9,493 nt of DNA from Euryarchaeota archaeon UBA128 (GTDB taxonomy: Archaea > Thermoplasmatota > Poseidoniia > Poseidoniales > Poseidoniaceae): positions 1-9,493 of the forward strand of contig DALZ01000033.1 in NCBI GenBank assembly GCA_002496955.1, given 5' to 3'. Made by a program: the position numbers and the translations under genes. Under the pieces are notes generated by a model. It was not told where the DNA came from. It ran no database searches and worked only from the letters and a program-made list of their open reading frames with translations. Position 1 is the first letter of the stretch; every line of letters begins with the position of its first letter. Shown piece after piece: positions 6,801 to 9,493 of this stretch.

Positions 6801-9412
6801 TTGATGCAGATATATGTCCTAATGTGCCTGGTACATCGAGCCAATTGGGCACGTTAGGCTGCCCCGATTTAGATGGTGATGGATATGCTGATGCCGATGA
6901 CCTATTTCCGCTTGATTCGACACAATGGTTGGATGATGATGCTGACGGTTATGGCGATAATCCAGTTGGAAACAATCCAGATGGCTGTGTAGGAAATCAA
7001 GGATTTTCCAATCAAGACAGGCTTGGCTGCCCAGACACAGATGGCGACGGTTGGTCAGACCCCGATGCTGGTTGGACTGTCGCTAATGGTGCCGACATGT
7101 GGGCTAATGATGTAACGCAGTGGAAGGATTCAGATGCAGATGGTTACGGTGATAATTCATCCGGAACCAACGGTGACCAGTGCCCTGTTGACTACGGTGA
7201 GTCAATCAATGACAGATTGGGATGTACTGACACCGACGGCGACGGTTGGTCAGACCCCAGCGGCAGCTGGACTCCGGCTCTTGGAGCTGACGCGTTTCCC
7301 AGTGATCCTACGCAGTGGGCTGACATTGACGGCGACGGAGTAGAGGACCTGACAGATGATGCCTGTCCGAACATAGAAGGTTATTCGAGCCATGACCGGC
7401 AAGGCTGCCCAGATTCAGACGGTGACGGTTATTCAGACAGTGACGGCACGTGGACATTCAATGATGGCGCAGATGTGTTCCCAAACGATCCTACACAATG
7501 GCAAGACAGTGATTTCGACGGATATGGTGACAACCAAGTCGGCAATAACATCGATTCATGCCCACTGGAGTGGGGTGATTCATGGCGCAATAATACCCTC
7601 GGATGTCCAGATGTCGACCAAGATGGTTGGGCAGATCTAGATGACGCTCAACCAAATGAGCCAACACAATGGGCGGATACTGATGGTGATGGATTCGGTG
7701 ACAATCTGGCCGGTGTTAATCCAGACGCCTGTCCGAATCAGGCAGGAAATTCGACTCAGGGTAATCGTATGGGATGTCTTGATGATGACGGCGATGGTTG
7801 GGATAATCTCATCGATGAACTACCCAACACTCCGACACAGTGGTTAGACCAGGATGGCGACGGATACGGAGACAATGCTACTGGCCTTTATCCAGATGCG
7901 TGTCCGGGTGAGGCTGGTACTTCATACACTGACCTAAACGGCTGTCCAGATGATGATAACGATGGAATTTCTAACATAAATGATGCGTTCCCCAATGACC
8001 CCACTAGAAGCCAAGACTCAGATAGTGATGGCTTTGATGATATGGAAGATAATTGTATCTCAGTAGCCGGCAACTCAACCCAAGACAGAAAGGGTTGCCC
8101 AGACACTGACGGAGATGGTTACTCTGATGTAACTCTTCCCACCGATGGCGGACTTGGTTGGACCGTGAGCGACGGTGCGGATGCATTTCCACTTGAGCAG
8201 AGCCAATGGTCTGATCAGGATGGCGACGGTTATGGAGACAACTCAAGCGGATTTGAAGCTGATGACTGTCCGGCAGAGGAAGGCTATTCCTATGTCGGAT
8301 TACTTGGTTGCCCTGACGAGGACAACGACGGAACCGCACAATCTAGTGATGCATTCCCGGATGATTCTACTCAATGGTCTGACGCTGATGGTGATGGTTA
8401 TGGCGATAATCCCAATGGAACCAATCCTGATGCTTGTCCGGCAGTCGTTGGCTCATCGACAATAGACAGATTTGGTTGTCCTGATGAGGACCTTGATGGA
8501 GCTAGTGACTTGAATGATTTGTGGCTAGGCGATAGCACCCAATGGTTTGACACTGACGGTGATGGGTATGGTGATAACGAAGCAGGCACAATGGGGGATA
8601 GTTGTCCAAACGAGAGCGGATTATCATACAAAGGTTCCAAGCAAGGTTGTCCAGATAACGATGGGGATGGTTGGGCTGATATTGAAGATGCCTTCCCACA
8701 AGAGGACTCGCAATGGCTGGATTCTGATGGTGATGGATGGGGCGATAATCAAACGGCTGGTGCTTACAAGTTAGATCACTGGCCAGACGACCCTGCAAGA
8801 AATGCTGGTGAGGCATCGCTATCATGCAGCCAATCTTCCATTGAAGTTGACTTAGCAGGTGGAGATTTCTTTTCGTTCACGTGTACAGTTGTGACAGAAA
8901 TGGACAACGCCGGAGTAATTCTTCAATGGCAAGCAATGAATGGTATTGCTGCAGATACGACAATTGAACTGCTAATATTCACTCCCCAAACAGGTGGGAC
9001 GCAAACCGTAGTTTTCTCTGGAGAGGTTATTGATGCTGGTGAGTATCAGCTATCATTGGTAGCAAAAGAGCCCGGTTCAGACTTTGCTATGGATTCGGTA
9101 ACAATTGTTCTTGATGCCCAAGACTCTAGATTGACACCAAACATTGTCGATGATCAAACCGACGCAATCAACAAGTTGCTCAAACAGCCTGTTGTGCAAG
9201 CAGCACTGGCCGGGCTGGTTTTATTTACGCTGATGGGTACGTTGTATTTGAGAGGCAAAGCAGATGACAAGAGACGCAATATCGAGCGTCGAGAACACGC
9301 AGAAAACATATTGCGTGCTAGACTTGCTGGCAAAACCTCAACCCCGCAGAATCGCCGAGCTGAATTTGGGTTAAATCGGCAAATACCTCCACCACCGCCC
9401 GGATTTGAGTGA
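3803..9412 (+). CDS. Giant membrane-anchored subtilisin-like protease (S8, KP-43-like) with calcium-binding thrombospondin type 3-like stalk
   Basis: The product is 1869 residues. The ATG at 3803 is the only usable start: an in-frame TAG sits two codons upstream and the next Met is residue 149. Layout: signal peptide (1 to about 27, hydrophobic core ALVLCVLFLLQIIAPLA); prodomain (about 30-265) resembling that of KP-43 subtilases; S8 catalytic domain (about 270-633) with D287 (VSDSG), H341 (NGHGTHVAG), oxyanion N439 (SAGNNG) and S560 (GTSMSTP); beta-sandwich domain (about 635-740, INNLDLHVKDP ... GPQMFALALS) as in KP-43; calcium-binding repeats (751-1664); Ig-like domain (about 1672-1775, C1675 and C1694); membrane span (1796-1816); basic cytoplasmic tail ending in PPPPPGFE. 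Cysteine pairs C123/C134, C320/C331 and C544/C554 suggest disulfides and hence an extracellular location. It should hydrolyse external protein while tethered to the cell. All catalytic residues are intact. The substrate, and whether the enzyme is shed, are unknown. It is divergent from the ABC exporter. Confidence 0.95.
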   Translation: MADLSRQSALVLCVLFLLQIIAPLASSNGEDTQDLVIETSADLELLAALGITPKQTPEYGWQAEDESRDTIFLLYRDAATIAPEEWQEYTGQSDVLTGWYFLTHDFPIPTEWWYELNSKGIDCFTYVSPGGFHCHLAGHTTQQLEQLMVTGITKMDPSDKIATDLVRGLLGKTMSVPNPNVEFGQATVTAVLTSDELPLDFATPEGVKLVSHSNRFANFQIDIDGLSWLAEQDFIEWIEIKPHFVLHNTVGATIIHSDDVRDPLQMSAIDGSWNGLDGSGITVTVSDSGLDSGINDATMHPDFADHITDIVSWPIPPSSCSWTSPSNPGPCDDGAIDDNGHGTHVAGSVLGDGTDSNGAIVGIAPEASLIVHAIEQSGTLAGIPDNIEDLFNSAYENGSLVHTNSWGAPDNGAYTTSSMQADIAARNHDELIILFSAGNNGLDADSNGEIDLDNIGAPGTAKNVMTIGASENYRPAIDSGALWGNWWPVDYPANPINDDHISDNSSGLAAFSSRGPVNDGRVKPDFVAPGTFILSTKSRSAGACSWASYNTSYCYMGGTSMSTPITAGGTALLLEHLIENIGYTNPSSSLVKAMFTASADDMIGQYNDVTNGAGESVPNNHEGWGRLNMTAAVQSSFVDRETVTTGDERGWSFIVPPSAPTLQIVLSWIDKEGSTATEGALINNLDLHVKDPSDNWHNLSNNVDNLIGQTFANPLAGTWEVHINGTNVPVGPQMFALALSDDYDLVNLTQDADLDGVEDADDDCLLDPGTSSVDRNGCPDTDFDGYSDPDSGWLSHPAGLADAFVNEPTQWADQDVDSYGDNPTGIQPDGCTITPGTSTLDRFGCPDADADGYSDPDGTWQIANGADGCPAVIGTSDQDRSGCPDGDGDGYSDPDPLGNNGPVWEISDGADAFPSNSTQWVDGDSDTFGDNTSGTFGDACVGAPGSSYQDRYGCVDSDGDGYSDPDGVWTAANGADAFVSEPTQWVDTDGDGYGDNPSGVDADICPNVPGTSSQLGTLGCPDLDGDGYADADDLFPLDSTQWLDDDADGYGDNPVGNNPDGCVGNQGFSNQDRLGCPDTDGDGWSDPDAGWTVANGADMWANDVTQWKDSDADGYGDNSSGTNGDQCPVDYGESINDRLGCTDTDGDGWSDPSGSWTPALGADAFPSDPTQWADIDGDGVEDLTDDACPNIEGYSSHDRQGCPDSDGDGYSDSDGTWTFNDGADVFPNDPTQWQDSDFDGYGDNQVGNNIDSCPLEWGDSWRNNTLGCPDVDQDGWADLDDAQPNEPTQWADTDGDGFGDNLAGVNPDACPNQAGNSTQGNRMGCLDDDGDGWDNLIDELPNTPTQWLDQDGDGYGDNATGLYPDACPGEAGTSYTDLNGCPDDDNDGISNINDAFPNDPTRSQDSDSDGFDDMEDNCISVAGNSTQDRKGCPDTDGDGYSDVTLPTDGGLGWTVSDGADAFPLEQSQWSDQDGDGYGDNSSGFEADDCPAEEGYSYVGLLGCPDEDNDGTAQSSDAFPDDSTQWSDADGDGYGDNPNGTNPDACPAVVGSSTIDRFGCPDEDLDGASDLNDLWLGDSTQWFDTDGDGYGDNEAGTMGDSCPNESGLSYKGSKQGCPDNDGDGWADIEDAFPQEDSQWLDSDGDGWGDNQTAGAYKLDHWPDDPARNAGEASLSCSQSSIEVDLAGGDFFSFTCTVVTEMDNAGVILQWQAMNGIAADTTIELLIFTPQTGGTQTVVFSGEVIDAGEYQLSLVAKEPGSDFAMDSVTIVLDAQDSRLTPNIVDDQTDAINKLLKQPVVQAALAGLVLFTLMGTLYLRGKADDKRRNIERREHAENILRARLAGKTSTPQNRRAEFGLNRQIPPPPPGFE
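6053..8794 (+). repeat. Coding array of thrombospondin type 3-like calcium-binding repeats in the protease
   Basis: Residues 751-1664 consist of 15 units that start at a GC[PVTL]D motif. Each normal unit has two acidic loops: G-C-P-D-x-D-x-D-G-[YW]-x-D, then Q-W-x-D-x-D-x-D-G-Y-G-D-N, followed by D-x-C-P and a Gly/Ser-rich link to the next GC. I count 30 loops, 28 with the full DxDxDG pattern. There are 15 cysteine pairs spaced C-x(13,14)-C, 30 cysteines in all. Unit starts are residues 777, 844, 882, 953, 1019, 1075, 1140, 1201, 1267, 1324, 1380, 1431, 1502, 1558 and 1615. Family knowledge: in thrombospondin type 3 repeats such loops bind calcium and disulfides brace the chain. I infer a long rigid stalk. 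Several N-glycosylation sequons (DNSS, DNTS, DNAT, GNST) occur on it. Confidence 0.93.
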
Positions 9413-9434
9413 ATGTTGAACCGATTCACTCAAA
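9404..9434 (+). terminator. Perfect 11-bp inverted repeat across the protease stop codon (possible transcript-end hairpin)
   Basis: TTTGAGTGAAT (9404-9414) is the exact reverse complement of ATTCACTCAAA (9424-9434), with a nine-base loop between. The left arm contains the TGA stop at 9410-9412. No T tract follows, so it is not a classical archaeal U-tract terminator. It could be a 3' mRNA structure, a processing site or a terminator of another kind. Confidence 0.4.
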
Positions 9435-9461
9435 GAGGGAATACGACTCGCAAGGAATATC

Positions 9462-9493
9462 GCGGATATGGTGAAGTGGTTATCATCTGAGGT
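9462..9493 (+). tRNA. tRNA gene, 5' half only (cut by window end); isotype not readable, perhaps Gly
   Basis: The last 32 bases fit the tRNA template position by position. The acceptor strand is GCGGATA (9462-9468), followed by T8 and G9. The D stem is GTGA (9471-9474) pairing with TCAT (9483-9486, one G-T wobble). The D loop AGTGGTTA has the invariant A14, purine 15, G18-G19 and A21. C26 follows, then the 5' anticodon strand TGAGG (9488-9492) and T32 at the edge. The anticodon and 3' half are outside the window, so the amino acid cannot be assigned; a GCG start is common in archaeal tRNA-Gly. It lies 49 bases after the protease stop, on the same strand. Confidence 0.68.

Noticed and set aside
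6053..8794. Regular spaced repeats considered as a CRISPR array or DNA-level satellite.
   Set aside because: The repeats are conserved as protein, not DNA, vary in length by multiples of three and lie inside one continuous reading frame.
6219..8825. Many open frames of 60-115 codons on both strands within the repeat array.
   Set aside because: They arise from the repetitive GAT/GAC/GGN codons of the calcium-binding repeats, which leave the other frames poor in stops. Their translations are low-complexity (runs of His, Met, Thr or Ser/Pro).
9191..9412. PGF-CTERM/archaeosortase anchoring signal at the protease C-terminus.
   Set aside because: The PGF lies at the extreme C-terminus after the membrane span and basic tail, the reverse of the required order. 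The protein looks like an ordinary single-span anchored protein.
9413..9490. A 25-codon open frame starting right after the protease stop.
   Set aside because: It overlaps the hairpin and the tRNA gene, has no ribosome binding site and no recognisable product.

Overview
The window looks like a chromosomal piece of an uncultured marine euryarchaeon, most likely Marine Group II (Candidatus Poseidoniales). This rests on three things. A gene head at the left edge reads as an archaeal sliding clamp (PCNA). Three genes have Shine-Dalgarno-like sites of archaeal type just before the chosen starts. The dominant gene is a very large secreted subtilase with a calcium-binding stalk of a style I associate with that group. 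The phylum is certain only as far as the PCNA fragment goes; the order-level call is inference.

Layout, left to right. (1) 1-150, minus: the first 50 codons of PCNA, running off the left edge. (2) 151-321: a divergent intergenic region. (3) 322-1452, plus: a family 2 glycosyltransferase with three C-terminal membrane segments (an alternative GTG start lies at 262). (4) 1507-1851, plus: a small unrecognised two-span membrane protein that stops exactly next to the end of the following gene. (5) 1852-3666, minus: a complete half-size ABC exporter with all the ATPase motifs. (6) 3667-3802: a 136-base divergent promoter region. (7) 3803-9412, plus: a 1869-residue surface protease with signal peptide, prodomain, subtilisin (S8) domain with an intact Asp/His/Ser triad, a beta-sandwich domain of KP-43 type, about 910 residues of calcium-binding repeats carrying 30 acidic loops and 15 cysteine pairs, an Ig-like domain, one membrane span and a basic cytoplasmic tail ending in a proline run. 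(8) 9404-9434: a perfect 11-bp inverted repeat over that gene's stop codon. (9) 9462-9493: the 5' half of a tRNA gene, cut by the window end.

Functional reading. The protease is built to stand off the cell surface on a long, calcium-stiffened, disulfide-braced stalk and to degrade external protein, which fits a heterotrophic planktonic archaeon. The ABC exporter is divergently transcribed from it and may share regulation, but nothing in the sequence shows that one serves the other. The glycosyltransferase could contribute to surface glycans; the protease has several N-glycosylation sequons in its stalk, but a link is speculation. PCNA and the tRNA are housekeeping genes. No mobile element, CRISPR array or phage gene was seen. 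The most unusual material is the architecture and irregular repeat register of the giant protease and the hairpin at its end.
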